64,000 bases of DNA, from assembly GCA_003693705.1 (NCBI GenBank), contig RBZT01000313.1:62001-126000 (forward strand). The letters are read 5' to 3'. The stretch's first letter is position 1, and every line of letters starts with the position of its first letter. The position numbers and the translations under genes are program-made. The notes below the pieces were generated by a model, which was not told the origin of the DNA, did no database searches, and saw only the letters and a program-made list of their open reading frames with translations. Shown here one piece after another: positions 32,342-43,804 of this stretch. This DNA comes from Polymyxa betae. Its lineage: Eukaryota > Endomyxa > Phytomyxea > Plasmodiophorida > Plasmodiophoridae.

Positions 32342-34823
32342 TTACACAATTTTAAATATGTTTTCGAGAGAACTATATCTTGGATTGAAGATCATCCTCG
32401 TGACGAAGTCGTTTAACAGGCGGAGTCGATCAGGATGATTTCGTCTCACAATCATTATGGGGCGAGACATTAAATTAAGAGCTACTTGCTTTTTGTTGTT
32501 ATCAGGAGAAATCTTATCGAAAGCATAGACCAGCGCTTCAACTAATTCGGGGTACAAGATATAAAGGAACATTTCAATTTGAAACCGACGAGGTGAAGTC
32601 ATGAGCAGCTGTGTTCCTCTCTCCAGATCAAGACAGCTTTCTAACTGGCAGAGAACTGCGGCATCAAAGTACTCTCCGTTTTGGCTTAACGATGTCATCA
32701 ACATTTCAAAATATGTTGGGTCAGTTAAAACTGGATTGTTGAGAAAATTTTCCTTGGACCCAACCCGAATTATAGTTAATAATACTCGAGTACAGTTTGC
32801 AAAATCTGACTCAGAATACAGAACGATTGCAATTGCTTTGAGATGGGTAATAATATCCGGTGAAACTGAAACCGAAGATATTAAAGCTCCTCGCAAGCAT
32901 TTCAGCACCTTTGCTCGAACGATCGTTGGGGGGATCTTTAGTTTTGTAAGCAAGCGCTTTACCTTGACATCAGCAAAACCAACTCCATATAAACTCATCT
33001 CGATATTTAGAGGTGACTGCTGAAGATTGTTTGCAATCAAGCTGAGCAATGCTGCGATAGAGAAAGCAGTTGATGGCGACGCCCGCACAAATCGTTCAAC
33101 AATGGTCGATTTGTCACTATCTAGTAGCAAACGTGCAAGCTTTTCAGGACATTTCTGGGCAATCTGAACAACACAGTCCAAAATATCGTCGTCCTTTCCT
33201 GACAGTTTTGATATAGGAATCAAGGATTGGCATTCCAGCTTGAAAGCAAATTCGATGCGTTCGACTAAGTCAGTTCGAGTATGAACCGAGGTGAAGAAAT
33301 TTTCAGGCAAGCCAGATGCAGGACAGTCGGTCTCGAGCATCATATCACGATTTGAAATAAGTGTTGCTAAACGGATCTAAAAGACGTCACGAATGTGGGA
33401 GATAGCAACAAAATTCAAACCTGTTCGGCCCACATTCGTAACCTTTCAACTCCTTCGTAACAAGCTAAAATATCGCTCGGATTGGTTTTCTGTAGTTCAT
33501 CTATGACCTAGGCAGAATTAATTAGGCAATACATCTTTCCCGAAAAAATACCAGATCGACAGTTCGGGTCAAATCGTCATTTTCAATGCCTTTAGAAGCG
33601 AGATCTCGGACGTCAATTGGCGTTGAATAAACCAGGAAGTCCCAAAGCGAACGAAAAACTGCATTGGCGAAAGTTGGATACTGAATGAAAAGCAGAATAA
33701 GAAAAGAAGCAAATTAATTGAGATAACAAACACACCACAGTCGAGGGATTGATCAGGCGAGCGACAAACGCAGATGCATCGTCCCCAGAAAGTACTGGAC
33801 TCTCACAATAGCCTGCTGCTTGAAGTAATGCCAAGAGTCGGGGTTTAGAAATACGCTTTTCAGGGTCCTGATGGGCTAGCTCTAACTGCTGATGGCAGAG
33901 ACTTGATTGATGTGGCAGCGGCTCCGAATTGTCATGTTGAGTGAAGAGAGCGATGGCCTTAACCAATAAGGCCTGCGCTTGGCTAGAATCTAAATTCTAA
34001 GAAAAATTACATTTCAGCATGTTTGAGATCGAGTTTCCGTACTAATAGATAGTATTCAGCCAATTCCATGGCAATACAGGCATTTGGTTGATTTTTGGAA
34101 ACAGTCTGGGCAAGGAAACTCAAAGCTGGAGGAAGCAGATCCTTTAGCGATTCTCGTGTGGTCCTAGAATCAGAGGTCGCAGAACGAACTATGTATCTAG
34201 CAATGAATTCGTCAAAAAAACAGCACGAAATATATAAAATAAGGGACCTGTAAATCTGTGTCATGCTGGGCCCTTCATGCTCGGTAATCGACAACCAATC
34301 CGAATTGGCGCTTTCAATTACTATATCATTCAACCGATGAATAATAGTTGAGCGATGCTCGAGCAGATCGGATTTATCTAACGACACATTTAAAGTGATC
34401 AAAACCTAAAAATCTTAAAAAGCGGTCATTTTGAAAGCAAAATGAGGCACCCACCTGAATTGCCATATCAATAAACACGAGCTTTGAATTTTGAAATTTC
34501 ATGGCGCGATCAAAGAATGCAGCAAGCAAATCGGTTGCGGTAGGAACAGCATGGTTCGAATGCAGTAAAAGCTGGAGCTAATCCAGACGATTAGATCACG
34601 GAAGGCGTCGGTCACCCATCTGAAACCGTACATGATTATCGAGCAGTCCAGGATCTCGATATGAAATGATTTCGAGACTGGCCATCTCTATGCCCTGCTT
34701 CCTGTCTACTGGTAGACGTTCCCCTAAAGGAATCGGACCTCTCACAATGACCCATTTGCGGCGCGACCACCTGGTAACATTTCCATTTGGCTTTGAAACT
34801 CCAACTCTTCTGATGTCAATCAT
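32342..34823 (-). CDS. INTS8: Integrator complex subunit 8
   Basis: TPR-like scaffold of Integrator that recruits PP2A and attenuates RNA polymerase II. The last exon (33343-32342) gives VLYSESDFANCTRVLLTIIR, FLNNPVLTDPTYFEMLMTSL, EYFDAAVLCQLESCLDLERG and IEMFLYILYPELVEALVYAF. This parallels the C-terminal region of animal INTS8 residue for residue in order (the segment with AILCQFLREIDYKTAF and ILEYLTYLHHKRGE). Upstream exons give LNDIVIESANSDWLSITEHE, MELAEYYLLVRKLDLKHAEM, SKPRLLALLQAAGYCESP and, first, EIISYRDPGLLDNHVRFQM. Several 40-60 nt introns. The start at 34823 is the best available ATG but not certain. The presence of Integrator argues against an ordinary higher fungus. Confidence 0.78.
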
Positions 34824-35033
34824 TTGCTCATTGCACCTTAATCTCGTGGTTCTGGCCTGAGCCGTGACCCATCGATTACCAAGAGCACTTCCAGTTATGG
34901 AGATTAATTTGAAGCCGTTTTTTTATGCCTACGTGTTTATTTGGTAAGCTTACTATTCATATTAAAACCGTTGGTGAGCTCTTCAGATGACCCTAGTATA
35001 TTCATACCAATTATAAGAGTCTGTGAAGAATAA

Positions 35034-36641
35034 TTAAACCGAGTCTTGTTCTTGTTCAATTTGCAGATTGGGAGGATCTGCGATGATATTTGCATCACCG
35101 AATTGAACTGTGTGGGTCGTTCCCGCTCCAGGTATTTGCCCATCTAGATTCGCCTTGCTTGTTTCTGCATTCACCGAGACTTCGTCAGCGCCAGCTTGAC
35201 TGTCTCCTTCCTCTTCTGCAACAGATTCAGAAATCCGTTTCTTTGCAATCGTTGTCGCAAAGTTCGCTTTGCTATCAAGACTGGGCTCGGCATCCATCAT
35301 GGTCGTACTGTATTGCGATACCAGACCAGTCTGGAATGAAATGTTATAGCTTTGCGAGAGACAAGCGATAATGTCGGTTTACCTTTCCTTTACGACCGCT
35401 GTTAAAGCTTTGCATTCTTGTTATTGTTCCGGTTAAAGGAGCAGCATTAGCTATACCGCCATTGATCCATGGGTGAGCTAAAAAGACTTCAAGGCTCATC
35501 CGCTGCGGGGGATCGAGTTTCAATAACGATCTAATTATCTGTTTTGCTTTATGCCATCACGGATCAGATAACTAAACGAAAACCGTCGACGTCGTTACTT
35601 ACGAGGTTCGCTTATGTCATTCCAAACTGGATCTTCGAAATTATATTCGCAATTTACGATTCTTTCCAGCAATTCAGGCTCTGGAAGATCGCCATAGTCA
35701 TCGAACGGGTGGTACTGAAATCATCAAGTCAGATTCAGTGCTTGGAAAACGATTTTCGTGTATTACTCCGCTCAATCTATGTGAAGCTGATCAGCTCTTA
35801 TGCTTAATAGTACGTGTTGGTTTGGAAACTTACAAGATAAACATTAGGACTCCCAGCGTCCAGTTATCCACCAGGCTCGTATAGGGTTTTTGTTCGATGA
35901 CCTCAGGAGCTGAATATAAGTGAGTGAGCATTACAACAATATCGCTTCATTCACCGACCACAGTACGCCCAGGTCCCGCAAACTGTCAAGATATCGGTCA
36001 ACAGCCGAAATACTCTTCAGAACATGGGCTTACTTGTCTTCATGATGACCTGGTCACCATCCAAAATCTTCGACAATCCAAAATCGCCAACTTTCAGATC
36101 AGAATCGGCCATATTCGACACGAGCAGAATATTTTCAGGCTGGTTCCTCGTCATACATTAAGAAACAGGAAATGTGACTAAGTACCTTGAGATCCCGATG
36201 GGTCACCCCTTGTTTATGGATGTGATCTAAAGCTAATGCTAACTGTTGCAACGTTCTTCCGGCATCCTTCTCAGAGTAGTTCCCGTAATCCACTATTCTG
36301 CTAAAAAGGTCGCCTCCCGTGCACAATTCCATAATCAAGAAGAAATTGTTGTCGTCTTCATGGACGGAAATCAGCTCGACGCAATGTCGATGCTTGCCGA
36401 CTCGTCTGAGGACGGCGACCTCTTCTCTCATCGCCATCGGGTTCGTCACCTTCCTCTTGTTGATGATCTTCACAGCGAACTTGTCACCGGTTTTTTTAGC
36501 AGTGCATATGTTAACCGTGGCGAAATGGCCTTTGCCTAGCTCGGGCCCTAGTTGAAACTGATCGTTGAACCCTTTGGGTTTACCAGCCGAGGTCGACCTC
36601 GCACATGAGAGCAAACTGCCCATTCCAGTTTTTAAGCTCAC
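35034..36641 (-). CDS. CAMK-group serine/threonine protein kinase
   Basis: Catalytic domain near the N-terminus: FQLGPELGKGHFATVNICTA (Gly loop), FAVKIINKR (VAIK Lys), MELCTGGDLFSRIVDYGNYS, VTHRDLK/PENILLVSN (catalytic loop split by an intron whose donor is GTACTT), LKVGDFGLSKILDGD (DFG), APEVIEQKPYTSLVDNWTLG, YHPFDDYGDLPEPELLERIV, and LAHPWINGG. All catalytic residues are present, so it should be active. The C-terminal tail of about 100 residues is acidic and Ala/Ser-rich, ending NLQIEQEQDSV. The domain resembles CaMK1, DAPK and Chk2-like kinases. There is no FHA domain, and the clustered basic residues of a calmodulin site are not obvious. A likely substrate cannot be stated. Confidence 0.88.
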
Positions 36642-36789
36642 ACGAAATAAGATATTCAGGAGCTACCGAAAATGAGCATGTGTACCGAAAACCTTGTAAT
36701 ATCTGCTGACGAATCGGTTTAGTTTCAAAAAATGCTGATAATCTATTCTTCGTTATTTACTGATTGTAACCTAAACATCTGTTGACGAT

Positions 36790-38079
36790 GGAATGCCAAA
36801 CAGCTTCAACAATCAGGACATCATGAGTCTATCTGATGAACGTTAACGACAACTGGAAGAAAAATCGCTGCACTTTAAGTTGTCAAACTGTGATAAGTTG
36901 ATCCAATTTGCTCTTCAACTTAAATGAAGAAGTTTTCTGCGATTCTCTTGATTCTTGTATAGTCGTCGAGGAACGAGTCTTGTTCCGTGTCGTTTCAAAG
37001 TTCCATGATATATGTGCATCTTGGGACATTGTCCAGGGCGAGTTCGGGAAAGACTTTTATCCACAATTAAATACATTCCTATAGACTACTGGTTCTGCAG
37101 AAACCGTAAAACTAACGGACAGGTCTTTTTGTCAAGGCGCATGGTAGATACATAGATAGTTCGATTGCATTGCAAATTGACAAAAGGCAAAATACGCTGC
37201 CAACCAGAACGATCGCGAATATGGAGATCAATTCGAACCATCGCAGTCAACTGAACTTTTCGGCTCTGCCTCTTCTGCAGCAACGTCTTCAATCATATCG
37301 TCTGGTGTGTGCCGGAACCCAGCCCAGATGCGGTTAACGCCCGCTGCATTGACATTGTCGTCTTAATGTCATTCTTCTAGTGATGCATCCTTGAAGAATG
37401 CGAAAGAGAGCTGAGCCTGACATCGATTTGAATGCTGTTATGCGGGCTGAAATCGACCATCGACGGGAGGAAGCCCGTTCGCGTTTTGATAAAGAAATGA
37501 CCGCTGTTTTGAAGAGAAAATCGCAGATGTGCATGCAGGCGAAAGCCGTCCGGACACTTCTGCTCAACTAACCGGGTCGAAGCGAAAATCCAGCCCCCGC
37601 GTTCCTCGCCGAGACCCTTCAGCTGAAACATCAGAAGAGGAAAATTCAAATACAGAATGTTATTTGAAGATAAAAAAATTTAGTCTTAGTTCGGGATTTT
37701 GTTCTGACTTTCAGAAGCTAAATTAAATCTGCGACCGACACCTCGAAAATTCGTTTGTAGTCACGGTCGACTTTCGCAGCCGTCCAATTGTCAGTGAAAA
37801 TGCTGTATCGACCTCCATAGTGGATATAGACACAAATCATTTCCTGAATTGCTGTCCCTGGAAAGAAGCGCCGAGATCATTACCACCCACCAGAGGCATG
37901 AAAGAAGAAGCAGTTCACTAATGTATTCGAACGGCCCGAGTCCAATCAGTCCATCAACTCCATACTCCAATATCCAAGTCGATTACAGATGTAGGGGAGA
38001 TAGAATCTTTTATGACAGATGGATAATGGCGCCTAAACCAAGCGTCGCAGCGCAATTCATGGTGTCATTGGGGTGTTAG
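36790..38079 (+). CDS. Uncharacterised multi-exon gene, exon structure unresolved
   Basis: The plus strand shows a series of protein-like stretches in different frames: MPNSFNNQDIMSLSDER near 36794; EERVLFRVVSKFHDI near 36975; then, with a GTGCATC..ATAG intron, YWFCRNRKTNGQVFLSRRM; with a GTAGAT..AAAAG intron, AKYAANQNDREYGDQFEPSQ and a Ser-rich stretch. Then come MRKRAEPDIDLNAVMRAEID (coiled coil, near 37399), RKSSPRVPRRDPSAETSEEE, and STPYSNIQVDYRCRGDRIFY ending SVAAQFMVSLGC at 38079. Compatible splice sites exist for several joins but not all; one in-frame TAA follows SDER. It may be one gene or two, or partly decayed. I recognise no family. It is divergent from the kinase start at 36641. 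Confidence 0.35.
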
Positions 38080-38166
38080 ATAGAGGCCCCAAGACCCCAA
38101 GCTCAAGTGCATCTATAATTACAAAACCTAGGCTGTCTCTCATTCCATTAGTCGCTGCATTTCATC

Positions 38167-40373
38167 ATGCAGCAGGCGTCCATAAAGTCTTTCTTCCAAT
38201 CGAAGGCCTCAGACGTTCGCGATTTGGCTCCGGCCGAGCTGCCGGAAAAGCGATCAGACGGGGCAGAAAATCGTTCGGCCTGTAGCTCGCCCAAAGAAAT
38301 AATGAAAGTCGAGGAAATAAATTCGGCTCCGACACCGCTGCCGGAAAAACGATCGCCTCGAAAAGAAAAAAGATCGGCTAGTAGTTCATCGGAACAGAAA
38401 ACGGAAGTCGACAAAGTCGTGATAGTTCTTTCGGATACTGAGCCTGAAGAACGGAATGTGATTCCAACTGGGCAAAAGAAGCGAAGATTGGTCGTGCCCG
38501 GCGATAGACTGGATTGTAAGACGTCCTCGAAACAAAATCATTTTGTGTCGGCAATTGCGAACAAGGTTTCCAATGAGATGACGACCCTCTCAGAGAAAGC
38601 CATCGCCAGCTACTTACTTAAACACGGAAGTCTGTTGAAGGACGCCATTCACAGCCGTTCGTTAAAGACATTGAAAGAGATGCTATTCGGAACATTAGCG
38701 ACACCGAAAAAGCCCAATCAGCTCTGGACGAAAAAGTTCGAGACAAATCGCTGTGTCAACCAGGATGTTGACGACTTAATGCGTTCATGGATGCGAATTT
38801 TCATTCGACGAAGACCTCTTGATATCAATGATGATGAAGTTGCCTTACTGGAGGAGCATCGTATTCGCAGCGCTGCTGAACAGAGGCGCGACAACCAGTT
38901 CATCGTTGACGACTCCGACGATGATGAGATTCCATTGTGTCGCGTGCTGGTGTTGGAGGGTTCGATTGGAAGTGGAAAGACCAGCGCTGTCCATTCGTGT
39001 TTGTACGCTTTAAACGAGGACAAGAAGGGCGTGATAGAAGTGAATGCTTCTCAACGACGACGACAAGCTGATCTCGTCAATCGCTTTAAAGAAGCGACGC
39101 AATCACAGTGGATTGATGATAGGACGTCATCGTTAAAACCAAAAAAGTCGAGCAAGAAAGTCACGAAAGGGAAAAATGGTCGCCCTTCAGGGCCAATATC
39201 TGATAAGCATGCGGTCGTGTTAATTGATGATGTCGATATTATGCTGGAAGAGGACGCAGGCATGAAATCTGTTAGTCGATGCATTCTTGCTTTGCTCAGT
39301 ATCTGTAGGATTCTCCAAAGGAATCGCATTTCTGTTGAAGGACACAAAGCGTCCTATAATATTAACTTGTGCTGAGCTACCGAACAGCATTCGATCGTTA
39401 TTATCCAATGGATATTATAACTTCGCCTTATTGGAACAGAACCAGGAGACTTTGGTATCGTTTTTGTTATCAATCTTGTTATCAGAAGGCGCTGTTTCTC
39501 TACCTTCAGATGTCGATTTGAAAAGATGTTTGCAGCTATTACATAACGATCTGCGCTCGACTTTGAACAATCTTCAGTTCTGGCTGGATGTTGATCGGGA
39601 TTCCTTGATCTCAAACATTCAAAAACGCGAAACGCTTCAGTGCCTCAACGCGCCCAGTGCTTATTTATATCAGCGATTCTCCGGTTTTGGAAATCTCCCT
39701 TTGGAGTCGATCTGGAAATTTGCCGAGTTTCAGAATCTCGAATCGGTTGTTCGACATGGGACAGAATCCGAGCTTTGCAATGTCATACACGAGAACTACA
39801 TCAAACTCTGCAGTGATAATGACGATGATCCAAGGCATATTGATTCTACGGCCGATTTGGCTAATATTGCAGAAGCCCTCAGCATTACTGATCTCATTTC
39901 CGCCTATCGGAATCCCAAGCAAGAGCTGCCGCTTCACCAGCGTATATTATGTTGTACATCCGAATTAGTGTGCGAATACTATCGAGGGTTTGTTTGCAAT
40001 TCGCCCAGGAACATTGAGATTTCAGATTGCAGTTTGCATTCATCATGTCAAGAGCAAGATCACTGTCAGTTTGCATCAATTTGGGAAGAATATCGGTGCG
40101 CAGAACCTGCTGCTAAACATCATCCATCTATTTCGTTTGCTATCGATCATATGAGCGCGATTCGTTTGATCTCACGCTCTGAGGAGCGCAGTCGAGAGTC
40201 AAATAGGAGGGTTACAAGAAGGTCCTCTGTCACTCGTTTTGTGCAATATAGATTTTTTACTCGGTGCTTTTAGGTTCCATCATTACTTAAGGAGTTCTTT
40301 AACGGCTACAGGACTAGAGCTTGCACAAAATCACTGTACCAGTTTATGTACGACAGAGGATTCGCTTCCTTAA
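38167..40373 (+). CDS. ELG1: ELG1/ATAD5-like PCNA-unloading AAA+ ATPase
   Basis: Large subunit of an RFC-like complex that removes PCNA from DNA after replication. Residues 3-10 are QASIKSFF, a perfect PIP box. KVVIVLSDTEPEE near residue 85 looks like a SUMO-interaction motif. Walker A is LEGSIGSGKTSAVHSC, followed by VIEVNASQRRRQADLVNRFK and EATQSQW, the ATAD5-type EVNAS...EATQS stretch. Walker B is VVLIDDVDIMLEEDAGF. Then KDTKRPIILTCAELP matches the ATAD5 motif TTKRPVILT. An intron at 39260-39308 appears to be GC-AG, and one at 40222-40273 (GT..AG) restores RRFHHYLRSSL. The stop is TAA at 40371-40373. RFC1 is excluded by the lack of a BRCT domain and by the N-terminal PIP box combined with this ATPase. 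Confidence 0.85.
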
Positions 40374-40527
40374 ACTCTCTTCAAATGAAACAGTTGATTT
40401 ATCAAGAATTGAACTGTCAATAAATGTTTAAACAATACTGGCGCTACGATTGGCCGTTTGCATTTACCTACTTTAAGAGGAATTTAACAAGGTTTTTGCC
40501 TACGGCTTTCTTGTTTGTTTTAGGCGA

Positions 40528-40536
40528 CGGAGTCCG
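40528..40536. promoter_or_regulatory. CGG-N3-CCG element and imperfect hairpin upstream of eIF3h
   Basis: CGGAGTCCG, 54 bp before the eIF3h start. It lies in an imperfect inverted repeat (40521-40560) with arms TAGGCGACGGAGTCCG and CGGACTTTAGTCGTCGTCC. The decamer ACGGAGTCCG is identical to the one at 10086-10095 upstream of ESF1, at a similar distance from the start codon. Confidence 0.35.
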
Positions 40537-40590
40537 TTCGGACTTTAGTCGTCGTCCTAAACTTTTCTGGCAAATTCGTCCCAATTCAGG

Positions 40591-41585
40591 ATGTCTGCTC
40601 CCGAATGTGTCCAGCTTGATGGCCTGGTCGTTATTAAGATTATGAAACATGCTCGGGAGTCGTTGCCAGACTCAGTTTCTGGTCATCTTCTGGGTCTGGA
40701 CGTCCAAGGCCGGTTGGAGGTGACCGGCTGCTTCCCCATGCCAGCCGCCACTCCCATCCCACCTGTTAACACTCGGGGGAAAAATGCAGCATTGGAAATT
40801 GATGAGAGCGAGGTTGCCAGGGATGATATGGAATATCAACTGCAAATGATGAAGTTGTTACGAGAAGTAAATGTTGACAGTAATAGTGTGGGCTGGTATC
40901 AGTCCATCAGCAACGTCGATCTGATGCAGGTTTGATTCCAAAGGCGAAAACCGAAACTCTTTCTCATTATTTGTAGGATCAAGGCTCTGCTTCGGCCTGG
41001 TCTGCTATTGTTGCAACTCAGTACGACTATCAGACCAACATCCCAGGTTCAGTTGTAATCATCTATGATCCGCTTCGCACCGCATATGGTGCATTGGCCA
41101 TCCGTGCCTACCGGTTATCAGATGCATTCATGAAGTTTTACAAAGCTGGTGATCAGTCAAAAGAAGGCTTTAACCGCCATCAGATTGACTCTGGAAACAT
41201 TTTCCAAGAAATCCCGGTTAAAGTTCATAACTCTAATCTGGTCCACGCTTTTCTTTATGAGTTAAGAGAAAAAGGCACAGTCGCTTGCGAATTCGACCGT
41301 CTGGATATGTCACAGCATGGCTTCATTGCTGACGATTTGAAAGCGCTTGGTGATTCTGTCCATGAATATTCCCAAGAACAGGGTCGTTATCAGTTTTATC
41401 AACGCAGCATGGCTCGCCAAAAAAGCCAGGGCGAGAAATCGTCTTTATCCGCTCCTTCGAGACTGGACATTTTCTTGGTTACACAAGCGATGCGCCGTCT
41501 CTGTAATGAAATTGGAAGCCAATCTAGCTCTGCATATACTCGCCTGTTTGTTACAGAAACTCCTTCCCAATCCAAACAGCAATAA
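40591..41585 (+). CDS. EIF3H: Eukaryotic translation initiation factor 3 subunit H
   Basis: MPN-domain subunit of the eIF3 scaffold. It starts MSAPECVQLDGLVVIKIMKH, then GHLLGLDVQGRLEVTGCFPM (MPN), YQLQMMKLLREVNVDSNSVG and WYQS. An intron of about 45 nt (about 40931-40976) leads to ASAWSAIVATQYDYQTNIPG, VVIIYDPLRTAYGALAIRAY, FQEIPVKVHNSNLVHAFLYE and YSQEQGRYQFYQRSMARQK. The JAMM zinc residues (HxH..D) are not conserved: the stretch is WYQS, not H-T-H, as expected for the inactive MPN- subunit. Two exons. The stop TAA at 41583-41585 overlaps AATAAA, and the convergent VAC14 stop is only 16 bp away. Confidence 0.92.
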
Positions 41586-41586
41586 A
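41581..41586 (+). promoter_or_regulatory. AATAAA overlapping the eIF3h stop codon
   Basis: The gene ends CAG CAA TAA ATT; the hexamer includes the stop codon. With VAC14 starting its stop codon at 41602, the 3' UTR must be minimal or antisense-overlapping. Confidence 0.4.
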
Positions 41587-41601
41587 TTTCCACATACTCG
41601 G

Positions 41602-43694
41602 CTATATTTCTGGTCGGTTTTTCGAATAGAGCTGATTGTATAGGCGATCAATATCGATTTTAGATTCGATACTGTCGATGCTTAATCTTGACATCGGAAA
41701 TTGAATTGCTAGGATGGCAGATTGCAGTCTGTTCGTGAACTGGAAAGCACAAGGGCATTGAGGAATCACTGCTAATAAACCATGCAGTGATTTGTATAGA
41801 TATGGATGCGCTTGGATGTCAAGAATGTCGAGTCTGATTTTGAAAAAAGTTGGAGAGTCAAGCAGTTCAATGAGCTGTATAACTTGCTCAAACGTGTCAG
41901 TTGACCAGAAGTTTATGAGACAGTCCCTACAACTGGTGTCAGATTTAAGTTAAACCCCAACTAAGATGCTTCTTACAGCGAGGCTATCACCAAAAACGCC
42001 AGCTCGTAAACGCGGCTGAAAAGACACAACCCTATCAGAGCAATTGGATTAGAGACCCATGCTGAAAACAGCCGACAGAAGATATGTGAAGACGATGCTG
42101 ACTGAAGATGCATTCTAAAATCCAAAAGAGAATCTGATAAGAAAATGGCCAACATCATGGTATGAATTGTCATTGGGGATAATTCAGAACATGAAAGCGT
42201 TGAGACAATGTTAAATAAGGCGTGCCCTCCCAGCAGATCCGATAAACAGTTCACTATCACAGTGCATCGCTTCTTTTCTAAAACTGATTCGCGAGAGCAA
42301 TTAATAGCTCTGATTAGATCGCGTAATGTGCTCATCAGCGAGGTTTGGGATATTGCTATTCGTATGACGATTTCTAATATCCCTCCGATTTCTCGGAAAG
42401 GAGATTCCAATAGAATTCGGAGCAATCGTTGTTGGAAATTCTGGTGACCTGTTAACGAGCCACCTCTTCGGACATAAACTAGCAAATAATCCAGTGCAGC
42501 TGTTTGAGATCTCGGACCAACAACAGAATCCAAGTTGATAGGTACACAGATGTCTTTCAGAGCTTTAAATATCTCTTGATGAGAATTGGCGGCAGTGTTG
42601 CTAATTTGTTCGTAAGGATCATCAAGACACTGTAATAGAATGCTGATAGCCAAAGCAGACTCAGCCGAAGTTGGGATTTTCTGAACCAGATCAGGCATCC
42701 ACTTCAGTGCAGTCTGGCGGACGACAGAAGCCTGCCCTCTATCAGCAGCAATCTTTGTAATTATACGAAGGCATGATCCAGGAGGCAGTTGATGCCGGAC
42801 TGATTCAATGAAAGATCTCACATTGACTGTTATGTCTGCATGCTGATCGGTTAGCATTGATAAAATCGCAGGCAACGCAAATATAACTGAAACTCGATTA
42901 CTGCAATGGAGAAGCCGAGTCCAGCTCAATGCAAAATGTCTTGAGTAAGGGTCGCCTCGAAGTAGCACTCTTTCCAAAACCGGGACGATTGAATCAATGC
43001 AGCCTGATCTATCATCAAGTATGGCGTCCTTCAATAAACAGTTAAGATGTTCGGTGACGCTCCTGATAGAACTATCATTGCAATTAACTAAGCCTGCAAT
43101 TGCCGAAAAGATTTCGGCGATATGTTCTATCATGGCAGATCGACAGACTTTAGAGATATTGTAAAGACCTATAATATTGATGAGGTAAACCTGAAAGGAA
43201 TAAACACGTCTTACATTCACAAGCCAGGAAAAGATGACGAAGATTGTTTTCATTTCGAAGAACGGAAATAACTGAATAGATTGATTGTGAATATAAGCCC
43301 CTACAACAAAACATTCAACCAGAATCATTTAAGATTTATAAATTGCAAATACGCTAGCACTTCAGAATCAGTTTGTATAGTAACTGCACAAACTAGACAA
43401 CGGATTACCACCAAAGATGAGAACAATTGCAGCGGTACCTGACAGGGTCAACAGGGCAGATTTACATAACGAGATGTCTGAGCAGAGATCATAGACCACA
43501 GTTTGAATCAACTTGGCGACATGGCCTGGTTTATGTCGGATCCAAAGCCGAATCTGCCTCTCCAGTAATCCGATAGCTGCCTTGCGTTTATCTAGAGATT
43601 TATCCCCCAGATCGGATCGCAGCTGATCTAGAACCTGCGGGATATCGGAGGGGGAAGAGGGCGGTGTCAACGACACCGGCATGGTAAACACCAT
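41602..43694 (-). CDS. VAC14: VAC14, scaffold of the PIKfyve/Fab1 lipid kinase complex
   Basis: HEAT-repeat protein of the endosome/vacuole that assembles PIKfyve and FIG4 for PI(3,5)P2 turnover. Exon 1 reads QVLDQLRSDLGDKSLDKRKA, then AIGLLERQIRLWIRHKPGHV, matching the family opening LNDKLYEKRKAAALEIE. The main exon gives IFSAIAGLVNCNDSSIRSVT, LNCLLKDAILD, FIESVRHQLPPGSCLRIITK and LKWMPDLVQKIPTSAESALA. It then has QNFQQRLLRILLESPF, HIFCRLFSAWVSNPIALIGL and CLFSRVYELAFLVI, parallel to the human FCCLYRSWCHNPVTTVSL. The C-terminal exon has VIQLIELLDSPTFFKIRLDI, then HPYLYKSLHGLLAVIPQCPC, the strongly conserved VAC14 end. The stop is TAG at 41602-41604. Confidence 0.9.
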
Positions 43695-43804
43695 TATATT
43701 TGATGTTATAAATGAGAGAGATGTAAGAACAGACCGCCGGGGTCCCCGAGTTAAGTTATGTTACACAGCTTTATAGTAGATAGATTAGGTCATATGGAGG
43801 GAAA

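Noticed and set aside
32601-33023. 140-codon plus-strand open frame
   Set aside because: Antisense to the long INTS8 exon.
40419-40424. AATAAA apparently overlapping the ELG1 stop
   Set aside because: The homology-supported frame (RRFHHYL...) ends at 40371-40373; the hexamer is a normal downstream poly(A) signal about 46 nt later.
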